Source of the DNA: Pseudomonas campi
GTDB lineage: Bacteria; Pseudomonadota; Gammaproteobacteria; Pseudomonadales; Pseudomonadaceae
Direction of reading: 5' to 3'
DNA length: 64,000 nt
NCBI RefSeq assembly: GCF_013200955.2
Contig: NZ_CP053697.2
Span: forward strand, 62,001-126,000
A program made the position numbers and the translations under genes. The notes beneath the pieces were generated by a model. That model had not been told where the DNA came from. It did no database searches and saw only the letters and a list, made by a program, of their open reading frames with translations. The number at the start of each line of letters is the position of its first letter. Position 1 is the first letter of the stretch. Shown piece after piece: positions 55,322 to 62,923 of the stretch.

Positions 55322-55501
55322 TCAGCGTGCTTCGGGGAGCGAGGCGGTGCTGACCAGGGGACAGAAACTCAACTGATAACAAACCTCGAAGGCGGCGCGC
55401 GGCCTGAGGCTTTCATCATGCACAGTGAGCGGAGTGCTGCCCGGTGGCGCACTGGCGCAGCCGCAGAGCGTGGCAAGCAGAAGAGCAAAGGCGCGGCGCA
55501 T
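55322..55501 (-). CDS. Small putative lipoprotein
   Basis: A 59-residue protein with N-terminal MRRAFALLLATLCGCASAPP, a short lipoprotein-type signal (LCGC lipobox), and a tail with two further Cys. SD AAGGA lies 7-8 bases before the ATG. The frame continues upstream to 55600 without an SD. Likely real but small; function unknown. The 251 bp to the next gene hold nothing that I recognise. Confidence 0.5.
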   Translation of the reverse strand: MRRAFALLLATLCGCASAPPGSTPLTVHDESLRPRAAFEVCYQLSFCPLVSTASLPEAR

Positions 55502-55752
55502 ATTGAAATCCTTTTCAATCTGGCGGAGTAGGGCGGCGGATTGTAGGCAAAACGGAAAAACGCGGTGTGGCGGAGTTCTCGGTTTGCCGCGTGTCGGCAT
55601 CCGCTGCTCATCCAGGGGGGGCGGGCTCGGTGAAACTACCCCCAGGCATCAGCGATGTTCGGGTATCGAGTCAGGTAATCGGTTAGATGCACGTTCGTGC
55701 CTTGGCTCCTACAGTTAAGTGATTCCCTCCAACCTCCCTGCGAGGTGCCGCC

Positions 55753-56505
55753 ATGTCCGTTAGCAAGTTACATGTGCTGGTCCTGCTGCTGGCCTTGCTG
55801 GCGGTGCGGGGTGCGCAGGCCGAGGCGTTCATGGTCTACGGCACCCACGATGGCTACCCCAAGTACTACGAAGAAGCGGGCCAGGCCAAAGGCATCGTGG
55901 TCGACATCAGCAAGCTCTGCCTGGATGAAATGCAGGTGCCCTACCAGATCAAACTGATGCCCTGGGCGCGCGCCTACACCCTGGCCGAGCGCGGCGGCGG
56001 CGGGGTCATCGGCTTGTCGATGAGTGAGGAGCGGCTGCTGCTCTTCGATTTCTCCGAGCCGATCTTTACCGAGCACATCGTGCTGATCGTGAAGAAGGGC
56101 CGGGAGTTCACCTACGAGAAGATTGCCGACCTGCAGGGCAAGCTGGTCGGCGTGTCCATCGGCACCAGTTATGGCACCGCCTTTGACGAGGCGGTGGCCA
56201 ACGGCAGCCTGACCATCGTTGGCTTCAACGACAGCCGCAGTGGCCTGGCCATGCTCCAGCGCGAGCGCATCGATGCCATCCTGATGGGCTCCAGCGTGGA
56301 TATCGGCAAACTCGTCGAGGGCAGCCCGGACTTGCAGGGCGATACCTTTGCCGCCTTGCCCGTGCCGTTCAAGTCCGACAGCAAGCACATGGGCATTGCC
56401 AAGGAACTGAAGATGGGCTGGTTTCTGCAGCAGTTCAATCAGTGCCTCAGGCGCGGGCATGACGCGGGTGCCTTTGATTCGATCATCTACGAGTACAGCA
56501 ACTGA
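55753..56505 (+). CDS. Periplasmic amino-acid-type solute-binding protein (SBP_bac_3)
   Basis: A 250-residue protein with a signal peptide (HVLVLLLALLAVRGAQA) and the family 3 fold: AFMVYGTHDGYPKYYEE, GIVVDISKLCLDEMQVPY, ERLLLFDFSEPIFTEHIVLI, GKLVGVSIGTSYGTAFDE. No permease is adjacent. Pseudomonas carries many such stand-alone proteins, some acting as sensors or transporter subunits encoded elsewhere. SD GAGGTG precedes the ATG. Ligand unknown. Confidence 0.85.
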   Translation: MSVSKLHVLVLLLALLAVRGAQAEAFMVYGTHDGYPKYYEEAGQAKGIVVDISKLCLDEMQVPYQIKLMPWARAYTLAERGGGGVIGLSMSEERLLLFDFSEPIFTEHIVLIVKKGREFTYEKIADLQGKLVGVSIGTSYGTAFDEAVANGSLTIVGFNDSRSGLAMLQRERIDAILMGSSVDIGKLVEGSPDLQGDTFAALPVPFKSDSKHMGIAKELKMGWFLQQFNQCLRRGHDAGAFDSIIYEYSN

Positions 56506-56556
56506 TTGGCTGTTCGCGTGACGCGGAAACGCCGCGGTGTGGGCACCATCAAATCG

Positions 56557-56621
56557 GTAGGAGCGAGCTCTGCTCGCGAAGCTTTCGTGGGGCCTGGTTC
56601 GCGAGCAGAGCTCGCTCCTAC
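56557..56621. repeat. REP-type inverted pair (gagcgagctctgctcgc family)
   Basis: gtaggagcgagctctgctcg and its full reverse complement separated by gctttcgtggggcctgg. A well known Pseudomonas REP class, distinct from the cccggat doublets. Confidence 0.88.
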
Positions 56622-56684
56622 AAAAAATCCGCAAACTTCCAGGCAACTCTGAGCGCCCCATCAGGAGGGTGAGTGGAGTCGCTG

Positions 56685-56868
56685 TGTAGAGGGTTGAGCC
56701 GCAGGGATGCGGCGAAAGGCGTAAAGGGCCAGGGATGGCCCTTGTACGCCGACCCTCGGAGCAGTGATGGAACGAACGCACCCCGGCGCAGCCGGGGCCG
56801 GATGCAAGGGGCATAGCGTTTTTGCTTACTTTTTCCGTGCCTGGAAAAAGTGAGCCGCCCTGGAGGGC
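56685..56868. repeat. Left arm of a long imperfect inverted repeat
   Basis: Runs from gggttgagccgcagggatgc through gggccagggatggccctt and gccggggccggatgcaagg to tttttccgtgcctggaaaaa plus gtgagccgcc. Its inverse, with many substitutions, lies at 57030-57212. No supportable gene lies in 56506-57365. Confidence 0.75.
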
Positions 56869-57029
56869 GGAACAAGAAGTCCCATCGAAACTCGGCAATC
56901 GGCTTGAGTCAGTGGCTTCAGGCAGGATTCTTATGGGGCGGTACTGGCTGCGTCCTTGATATCTGTGGCCTGCACTATGGGATACGGACTCAGCGCTTTC
57001 CTCGGCTGAAGCTACAGGTTGCGCCCTTC

Positions 57030-57212
57030 ACGGCGCGTCACTTTTTCTTGCTTGCCCAAGAAAAAGTAACCAAAAAGAAGGGCACCCCGACATCCGGCCC
57101 TGCGCTTCGCTCCGGGTACCTTCCCTCCATCGCCGCTCCAGGGGCCCGCCGCGAAGGGCCATCCCTGGCCCATCGCGGCTTTCGCGGCATCCATGCCGCT
57201 CAACCCCTTACA
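57030..57212. repeat. Right arm of the long imperfect inverted repeat
   Basis: ggcgcgtcactttttcttgc, aaaaagtaaccaaaaagaag, cgaagggccatccctggccc and catccatgccgctcaacccc correspond in reverse order to the left arm. The arms are separated by about 160 bp. Similar sequences are widespread between genes in pseudomonads. Confidence 0.75.
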
Positions 57213-57365
57213 CGGCGATTGCGCTCAGCCTACTGACGGGGATTTGGCTCCGAGTGGCTTGATGGTTTTATAAGGATGGCCTGAAATGCCGAGCATCGAA
57301 AAATGCGGGCCAGTATGAAATGGACTGCAGTACGACGTGCTTGTAAGCGGGCTTTTGGGGTTTAT

Positions 57366-58151
57366 TTAAAACCCTTTAATTAATATGAAGTCTATAAATG
57401 AATTGCCAGCCTTTTCTACTACGAATCGTGCGCTTTTGAATGCGTACTCTTCTCCCGGCGTATAGTTCAAAGTTACGTCTTGGGTGAAGTCGGGTCGCGA
57501 ATATCCGCCCCTTGTATACTCTCTGTAAATAAAACGAATTTTCCCGTCCGAAACTCCGGAATATATTAAGGCTTGCGTTAGTGGCTTGTGAGCTTCATTG
57601 GTTGAATCTTTTTCGATTTTTTCGATGTTTAAATGTACTGGTTTTGATAGTGGGGCGGAATAATAAAGTCCTTCGGCGTTTTTTGGGCTCCAATGCCAGT
57701 AAATCTTTGTAGCTATCTCTGGTGTCTCAATTGGTGCAATCAATCCCCCGTAGGCAGGTGTGTCATTGTTTGAGACAAAGCTCCGCGGATATGTGTAGTG
57801 CTGGCCTTCGGATGAGTATCCTTCAGATGAGAGATGTGCGGGAGGAAGATTAAAGCTTATAGTCTTGAGTTTATGCTTTATTTTGGCGTTGGCGGCCGAC
57901 TGCATTGTTGCTGTATTAAATTCAAGCGTGCCAGGTGTGATGAAATATTGTTCGTTCGTAAACATGTCTTCGCCGAGAGCCGCTTTTAATCTTTTAACTC
58001 CTGCAGGTGTAGTAATTGTCTTTCCAGTCACAAGCTTGCCTTGGTCTGGCGTCATTGTAACTGTCTTGATATCGCTTGCGCACCCGGGGATTAGCATTGC
58101 AAGTAGTAGTGCCGTTATGCTCTGGGCCGATTTTTCTTTGAAGTTATTCAT
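57366..58151 (-). CDS. AT-rich hypothetical lipoprotein
   Basis: A 261-residue protein with lipoprotein signal (SITALLLAMLIPGCASD; lipobox IPGC, Cys about 24). The mature part is beta-rich with no motif I recognise (YTYPRSFVSNNDTPAYGGLI, IRFIYREYTRGGYSRPDFTQ). SD AAGGAAG precedes ATG 58151. Base composition is much more AT-rich than the surroundings, a sign of recent transfer, and it is bounded by the long inverted repeat on one side and the purE leader on the other. Confidence 0.7.
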   Translation of the reverse strand: MNNFKEKSAQSITALLLAMLIPGCASDIKTVTMTPDQGKLVTGKTITTPAGVKRLKAALGEDMFTNEQYFITPGTLEFNTATMQSAANAKIKHKLKTISFNLPPAHLSSEGYSSEGQHYTYPRSFVSNNDTPAYGGLIAPIETPEIATKIYWHWSPKNAEGLYYSAPLSKPVHLNIEKIEKDSTNEAHKPLTQALIYSGVSDGKIRFIYREYTRGGYSRPDFTQDVTLNYTPGEEYAFKSARFVVEKAGNSFIDFILIKGF

Positions 58152-58448
58152 ATGACTTCCTTGCAGTGCTTTCTTGATAAATGGATCGTTGTCGCTGAAC
58201 CAGTTCCTCATCAGATGAACATGCAGCTTTGCTATTGAGCAAAAAGGGCAGTTTTATTTTTTTGATAGATAACTGTGCAGTCCTGACCGGAAGACATAGT
58301 GAAAGATCGCCGTGTACAGGCAGTCTGCCCCAGCCCGCTTTGGCGCCTCAAGTGTCCCAAGCACTTTGCTCTCTATCATCCTGCAAGCACTGCTCTACCT
58401 CTACTGACAAACGGTCACCCCAGGGGCGCGACACCCGTTGCTTTCCGG

Positions 58449-58528
58449 TATACTGCGCCGCCTCCAGGCCCCATGCGGCCTGGCCCGCACATAACAAGCC
58501 ACGCCCGATGCGTGGCTTGTTGGTTTTT
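58449..58528 (+). promoter_or_regulatory. purE promoter and leader with terminator-like hairpin
   Basis: TATACT at 58449-58454 is a good -10 (no clear -35). Downstream are two tandem hairpins: CCAGGCC/GGCCTGG (58464-58483), and a 12-bp perfect stem with arms AACAAGCCACGC and GCGTGGCTTGTT (58493-58521) followed by TTTTT (58524-58528). The second looks like an intrinsic terminator 37 bp before the purE ATG, so purEK expression may depend on readthrough or attenuation. No known purine riboswitch fold was recognised. The rest of 58152-58448 holds no gene. Confidence 0.5.
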
Positions 58529-58564
58529 GTCGCGCCGACAGGCGCCCGAGTCAGAGGCAAAACG

Positions 58565-59053
58565 ATGAGCGCACTGGTTGGCGTGATCATGGGCTCCAAG
58601 TCCGATTGGAGCACCCTCAGTCACACCGCAGAGATGCTGGACAAGCTGGGCATTCCCTATGAAGTGCAGGTGGTTTCCGCCCACCGTACGCCGGACCTGC
58701 TCTTCCAGTACGCCGAACAGGCCGACAGCCGTGGTATCCAGGTGATCATCGCCGGTGCCGGTGGCGCGGCGCACCTGCCGGGCATGTGTGCGGCCAAGAC
58801 CCACCTGCCGGTTCTCGGTGTGCCGGTGCAATCGGCCGTGCTGTCGGGTGTCGATTCGCTGCTGTCGATCGTGCAGATGCCGGCCGGCATTCCGGTCGCC
58901 ACCCTGGCCATCGGCAAGGCCGGGGCGATCAACGCCGCACTGCTGGCGGCGAGCATCCTCGGTCACCAGCACCCGCAGTTCCATGCGGCGCTGAAGCAGT
59001 TCCGTACCGAACAAACCGAAGCCGTGCTGGAAAACCCGGATCCGCGTTCCTGA
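58565..59053 (+). CDS. purE: N5-carboxyaminoimidazole ribonucleotide mutase
   Basis: A 162-residue class I PurE converting N5-CAIR to CAIR in purine synthesis. Motifs: [13 protein letters not shown] (phosphate loop, about 6-18), [16 protein letters not shown] (catalytic SAHRTP), [12 protein letters not shown], and [20 protein letters not shown]. Start 58565 ([10 protein letters not shown]) is the family start; the frame opens far upstream. purK follows 16 bp downstream, the standard operon. Confidence 0.96.
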   Translation: MSALVGVIMGSKSDWSTLSHTAEMLDKLGIPYEVQVVSAHRTPDLLFQYAEQADSRGIQVIIAGAGGAAHLPGMCAAKTHLPVLGVPVQSAVLSGVDSLLSIVQMPAGIPVATLAIGKAGAINAALLAASILGHQHPQFHAALKQFRTEQTEAVLENPDPRS

Positions 59054-59069
59054 TAGGAGCTCAGAAGCT

Positions 59070-60152
59070 ATGAAGATCGGTGTCATTGGTGGCGGCCAGC
59101 TGGGCCGTATGCTGGCTCTGGCGGGCACCCCGCTGGGGATGAGTTTCGCGTTTCTCGACCCGGCGCCGGACGCCTGCTCCCAGGCCCTGGGTGAGCACCT
59201 GCGTGGCGATTACAACGACCACGAGCATCTGCGCCGTCTGGCCGATGACGTCGACCTGGTGACCTTCGAGTTCGAAAGCGTGCCGGCCGAGACCGTGGCC
59301 TTCCTCTCCCAGTTCGTGCCGGTGTACCCGAGCGCCGAAGCGCTGCGCATCGCCCGCGACCGCTGGTTCGAGAAGTCGATGTTCAAGGACCTCGGCATCC
59401 CCACCCCGGATTTCGCCGATATCCAGTCGCAGGCTGATCTTGACGCCGCCGTGGCCGCCATCGGCCTGCCGGCGGTGCTGAAGACCCGCACCCTGGGCTA
59501 CGACGGCAAGGGCCAGAAGGTCCTGCGCCAGGCGCAAGACGTGGTCGGCGCCTTCGCCGAGCTGGGTAGCGTGCCGTGCCTCCTCGAAGGCTTCGTGCCG
59601 TTCACTGGCGAAGTGTCGCTGGTGGCCGTGCGTGGTCGCGACGGTGAGACGCGCTTCTACCCGCTGGTGCACAACCGTCACGACAGCGGCGTGCTGGCGC
59701 TGTCCATCGCCAGCACCGATCACCCGCTGCAGGGCCTGGCCGAGGACTATGTCGGTCGCGTGCTCAAGCAGCTGGATTACGTCGGCGTGCTGGCCTTCGA
59801 GTTCTTCGAAGTCGACGGCGGCCTCAAGGCCAACGAGATCGCCCCGCGCGTGCACAATTCCGGGCACTGGACCATCGAAGGCGCCGAGTGCAGCCAGTTC
59901 GAGAACCATCTGCGCGCCGTCACCGGCCTGCCGCTGGGCTCCACGGCCAAGGTTGGCGAAAGCGCCATGCTCAACTTCCTCGGCAGCGTGCCGGCGGTCG
60001 AGAAGGTCGCGGCGATTGCCGATTGCCACCTGCACCACTACGGCAAGGCCTTCAAGGTCGGGCGCAAGGTCGGTCACGCCACCCTGCGCAGCAAGGATAT
60101 GGCGACCCTCAAGGCGCGCATTGCCGAAGTCGAAGCGCTGATCAACGCCTGA
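59070..60152 (+). CDS. purK: 5-(carboxyamino)imidazole ribonucleotide synthase
   Basis: A 360-residue ATP-grasp enzyme carboxylating AIR to N5-CAIR. Visible: IGVIGGGQLGRMLALAGTPL (about 3-22), VTFEFESVPAETVAFL, VLKTRTLGYDGKGQKVLRQA (ATP loop), ANEIAPRVHNSGHWTIEGAE (about 252-271), SQFENHLRAVTGLPLG. SD aggagct is present before the ATG. The TGA stop is also the left target triplet of a MITE-like element. Confidence 0.96.
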   Translation: MKIGVIGGGQLGRMLALAGTPLGMSFAFLDPAPDACSQALGEHLRGDYNDHEHLRRLADDVDLVTFEFESVPAETVAFLSQFVPVYPSAEALRIARDRWFEKSMFKDLGIPTPDFADIQSQADLDAAVAAIGLPAVLKTRTLGYDGKGQKVLRQAQDVVGAFAELGSVPCLLEGFVPFTGEVSLVAVRGRDGETRFYPLVHNRHDSGVLALSIASTDHPLQGLAEDYVGRVLKQLDYVGVLAFEFFEVDGGLKANEIAPRVHNSGHWTIEGAECSQFENHLRAVTGLPLGSTAKVGESAMLNFLGSVPAVEKVAAIADCHLHHYGKAFKVGRKVGHATLRSKDMATLKARIAEVEALINA

Positions 60153-60292
60153 GAACCTGTTTACGATCTGCTGCGCGTCGGCCATGCGTCGTTAAAAACA
60201 GGCTCGGAATGCTCATTTACCACTTGTAAACTGCGCTTCCTCGCCTGTTTTTGCCTAGCCTGGCTCTAGCTCGCGAGATCGTAAACAGGTTC
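60153..60292. repeat. MITE-like element, copy D (140 bp) with exact TGA duplication
   Basis: Termini GAACCTGTTTACGATCT and AGATCGTAAACAGGTTC, perfect inverted repeats. TGA on both sides (60150-60152, the purK stop, and 60293-60295). Orientation opposite to copies A and B, same as C. Confidence 0.9.
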
Positions 60293-60365
60293 TGAGCCCG
60301 CTGGGGCGGAGGAAACTTCGCCACCTCAGCGCCGTCTACCGCTTACCGTCATACCGGGAGCTGTC

Positions 60366-60899
60366 ATGCGCCGAATCCTGCTTGCCCTGCTGCTCGTGCC
60401 GTTACTGGCGCACGCCGAACCACGGGAAACCGACTGGCTGGAACTGATGCCGCGTGAGGATCAGCTGGCCCTCGAAGCCATGCCGGAAATCAGCCATGAG
60501 ACGCCGGAGTCGGCTGGTACTTTCGGTCAGCAGGGCGGCCTCAAGCAGCAGAAGAGTGATCTGCCGGCGGTGATGTATTCGAGCAAGACCGTGGCCCATC
60601 TGAATGGCAAGACGGTACGCCTGGGCGGCTACCCGGTGCCCCTGGAAAGTGACGCCGAGGGCCGCAGCACGCTGTTCTTCCTGGTGCCGTACCCTGGCGC
60701 CTGTATCCATGTGCCGCCGCCACCGCCGAACCAGATCGTGCTGGTGCGCTATCCCCAGGGCATCCTGCTCGAAGACATCTACGCCCCGCTGTGGGTCGAG
60801 GGGCCGCTGCAGGTCGAGACGGTCAGCAATGACCTGGCCGATGCGGCCTATGCCCTCAAGGCCAGTTCGGTGCGGGTGGTGGAAGAGGCTGATCTGTAA
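60366..60899 (+). CDS. DUF3299-domain exported protein
   Basis: A 177-residue protein with signal peptide (RRILLALLLVPLLAHA) and DUF3299 features: LNGKTVRLGGYPVPLE, FFLVPYPGACIHVPPPPPNQ (about 117-136) and LYAPLWVEGPL-type ending DIYAPLWVEGPLQVE. DUF3299 proteins are periplasmic or lipoproteins of unknown role, often near transporters. Ends at a TAA that is also the flank of a repeat element. It follows purEK by one MITE copy, perhaps co-transcribed. Confidence 0.82.
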   Translation: MRRILLALLLVPLLAHAEPRETDWLELMPREDQLALEAMPEISHETPESAGTFGQQGGLKQQKSDLPAVMYSSKTVAHLNGKTVRLGGYPVPLESDAEGRSTLFFLVPYPGACIHVPPPPPNQIVLVRYPQGILLEDIYAPLWVEGPLQVETVSNDLADAAYALKASSVRVVEEADL

Positions 60900-61120
60900 G
60901 GGCTAGTTTGCGATCTTGGAAACTCCCCTCTCCCACTTGTGGGAGAGGGGCAGGGGGAGAGGGTATTGGCCAGCACGCCCTCTCCCCAGCCCTCGGCTTC
61001 CTGCGTCGCTCTACCTCCTGCATCCCTGCAGTCGTCTCCCGTGAACGGGAGAGGGGGCAAAAGCGATCCGCACCGGCTTCTACACGTCGCTAACGTACTG
61101 AAAAAAGATCGTAAACGCTC
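60900..61120. repeat. Larger MITE-like variant carrying the composite repeat
   Basis: Begins GGGCTAGTTTGCGATCT and ends AGATCGTAAACGCTC. It lies exactly between the TAA of the DUF3299 gene and the TAA of the convergent mutarotase gene. Its interior has ctcccacttgtgggagaggg, ctccccagccctcggcttcc, tgcgtcgctctacctcctgc and gtcgtctcccgtgaacggga, as at 6691-6905. Confidence 0.75.
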
Positions 61121-62026
61121 TTAGAGTGCCTCGCTGCTCAGGCTCAGGCACAGACTGTGGCTGGCGCCCGGGGCCAGCGTCACGCAGTCGTCCCAGATAT
61201 TCGCGGTTTCGATGCAGAGCATGCGCTGCCAGGCGTCTTCGGCGAACTGCGAGAGGCGTTTGGCCTTGTCGATCCATGGATTCCACAGCACGGCCGAGCG
61301 TGAGCCCTGGGCATCCAGGTGGATGCGCCGTTGCCAGCCCGGATCGATGATGCTCAGGCGCGTCGGCGTGTCCAGGTAGATGCGGTCGGTCTCGCCGGCG
61401 AAGTCCAGCGCGCCCTGCTGTCGCCGCTCCTGCCAGTCCTCCAGGGTTTCGATATAGCGGCAGCCATCCAGCCCCTGCACGCTGACATCACGGATATCGC
61501 TGACGGCGAAGTAAGTGTGCAGGGCCTGGCTCAACACCAGCGGCTGAGTGCCCAGGTTGCTGCTGCGCAGTTCCAGGTGCAACTGCTGATCCAGGCGGAT
61601 ATTCAGCTGCAGCTCTGCCGCATGCGGCCAGTCCGGCAGCGGATGCTTGCGGCTGTCGAAGGCGAATTGCAGGGTCACGGCGCCGTCGTGCTGGTCGATG
61701 CCCAGCAGCTGCCAGTCGAGGCCGCGCACGTTGCCATGGGCCGGCGCGCTGGCCGGGTTGCTGTGCATGGCCTGCACCGCCGGCGGGTTGCGCGTCAGGC
61801 CGCCGAACCAGGGCCAGCACACCGGCGCGCCGCCACGTACCGACTGGCCGCGCTGATAGCGGGCCTGCTCGCTGAGCCAGATGATCGGCGCCTGCGTGCC
61901 GTGCTGGTAATGCAGGATCTGCGCGCCTTGCTGGGCGACCAGCAGGGTGCCGTCGCCGACTTGCACGCGCCAGCACACCAGTTCATCCAGTTCGATGCGT
62001 TCGACGGAGGGGGAGGGAGTGTTCAT
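61121..62026 (-). CDS. D-hexose-6-phosphate mutarotase (YeaD-like aldose epimerase)
   Basis: A 301-residue galactose-mutarotase-like protein. Family landmarks: LLVAQQGAQILHYQ, VRGGAPVCWPWFGGL (about 65-79; the RGGxPVxWPWF block is typical), HGNVRGLDWQLL (catalytic His), LHTYFAVSDIRDV and a late DxxNP-type region VLWNPWIDKAKRLS. It interconverts anomers of hexose-6-phosphates and is cytosolic. Convergent with the DUF3299 gene. Stands alone. Confidence 0.87.
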   Translation of the reverse strand: MNTPSPSVERIELDELVCWRVQVGDGTLLVAQQGAQILHYQHGTQAPIIWLSEQARYQRGQSVRGGAPVCWPWFGGLTRNPPAVQAMHSNPASAPAHGNVRGLDWQLLGIDQHDGAVTLQFAFDSRKHPLPDWPHAAELQLNIRLDQQLHLELRSSNLGTQPLVLSQALHTYFAVSDIRDVSVQGLDGCRYIETLEDWQERRQQGALDFAGETDRIYLDTPTRLSIIDPGWQRRIHLDAQGSRSAVLWNPWIDKAKRLSQFAEDAWQRMLCIETANIWDDCVTLAPGASHSLCLSLSSEAL

Positions 62027-62252
62027 CGGGGCATCCGCACGCTAAAAACAGAGATGTACCGCAGACCCCGGTGAAAGGCCAGTGCCGGGGAACGGCTCGT
62101 GGGGTGGCTCGCGGTTGATCGCCGGCTGTAGGGCGCGCCGTGCGCACCAGGGCGCTACACAGACCTGGCGGTGCGCACGGTGCACTCTACGAGAGGCCGC
62201 CGGGCCTCGGCGTCGGCGCCGTTTGGGCGCCGCGCCGCAGGTTGTGCGCGGC

Positions 62253-62657
62253 TTAGCCGCGACGTGGCGGCACCGAGCGGGTGCGGCCGCTGCCATCGAT
62301 GGCGACGAAGACGAACACCGCCTCGGTGACCTTGCGCCACTCGCTGGACAGCGGGTCGTCGCTCCACACCTCGACCAGCATCTGGATCGAGCTGCGGCCG
62401 ACTTCCAGGGCCTGGGTATAGAAGGACAGCTGCGCGCCGACCGGGACCGGAACCAGGAAGGCCATGCGGTCGATGGCCACGGTGGCCACCCGGCCGCCAG
62501 CGACCTTGCTGGCCATGGCGGTGCCGGCCAGGTCCATCTGCGACACCAGCCAGCCGCCGAAGATATCGCCGAAACCGTTGGTTTCGCGCGGGAGAGCGGT
62601 CAGCTGCAGGGCCAGATCGCCTTGCGGTATGGGATCTTCCTGTTCGAGCTCGATCAT
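62253..62657 (-). CDS. yciA: YciA-type acyl-CoA thioesterase
   Basis: A 134-residue single hotdog domain. Catalytic region RETNGFGDIFGGWLVSQMDL (about 29-48; the N-x-x-GDIFGGW motif with Asp) and VDxxxF-type VAIDRMAFLVPVPVG. Hydrolyses medium to long acyl-CoA; a hexamer in relatives. The start has only a weak GC-rich SD. The 226 bp to the mutarotase gene and 266 bp to the transporter hold nothing else that I can support. Confidence 0.88.
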   Translation of the reverse strand: MIELEQEDPIPQGDLALQLTALPRETNGFGDIFGGWLVSQMDLAGTAMASKVAGGRVATVAIDRMAFLVPVPVGAQLSFYTQALEVGRSSIQMLVEVWSDDPLSSEWRKVTEAVFVFVAIDGSGRTRSVPPRRG

Positions 62658-62923
62658 GGTGGTGGGGCCCCGGTGCCGTTTTTCTTATGTTTGGAGTGGT
62701 GTGGGAGGTTCTGCCAAGACTTTGCCGACGGCCAAGCCTTGGCACAATCCCCCGTGGCCCAGCGGGCCGAGCGCGCAGTATATCGGGCGGCGCGTCAGGC
62801 GACGACCGCCCAGTTCTGCATTTGTCGGCTGGCCCGGCTGCCGGCCCGCGGTGCAATTTGCTATCGTGCGGCGGCTGCCATCAGCGCCAGCCATCCCTAC
62901 TCCTATAAAAGAAGCTGTCGACC

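Noticed and set aside
58229..58564. N-terminal extension of purE
   Set aside because: The extension covers the promoter and hairpin leader; PurE starts at [10 protein letters not shown].
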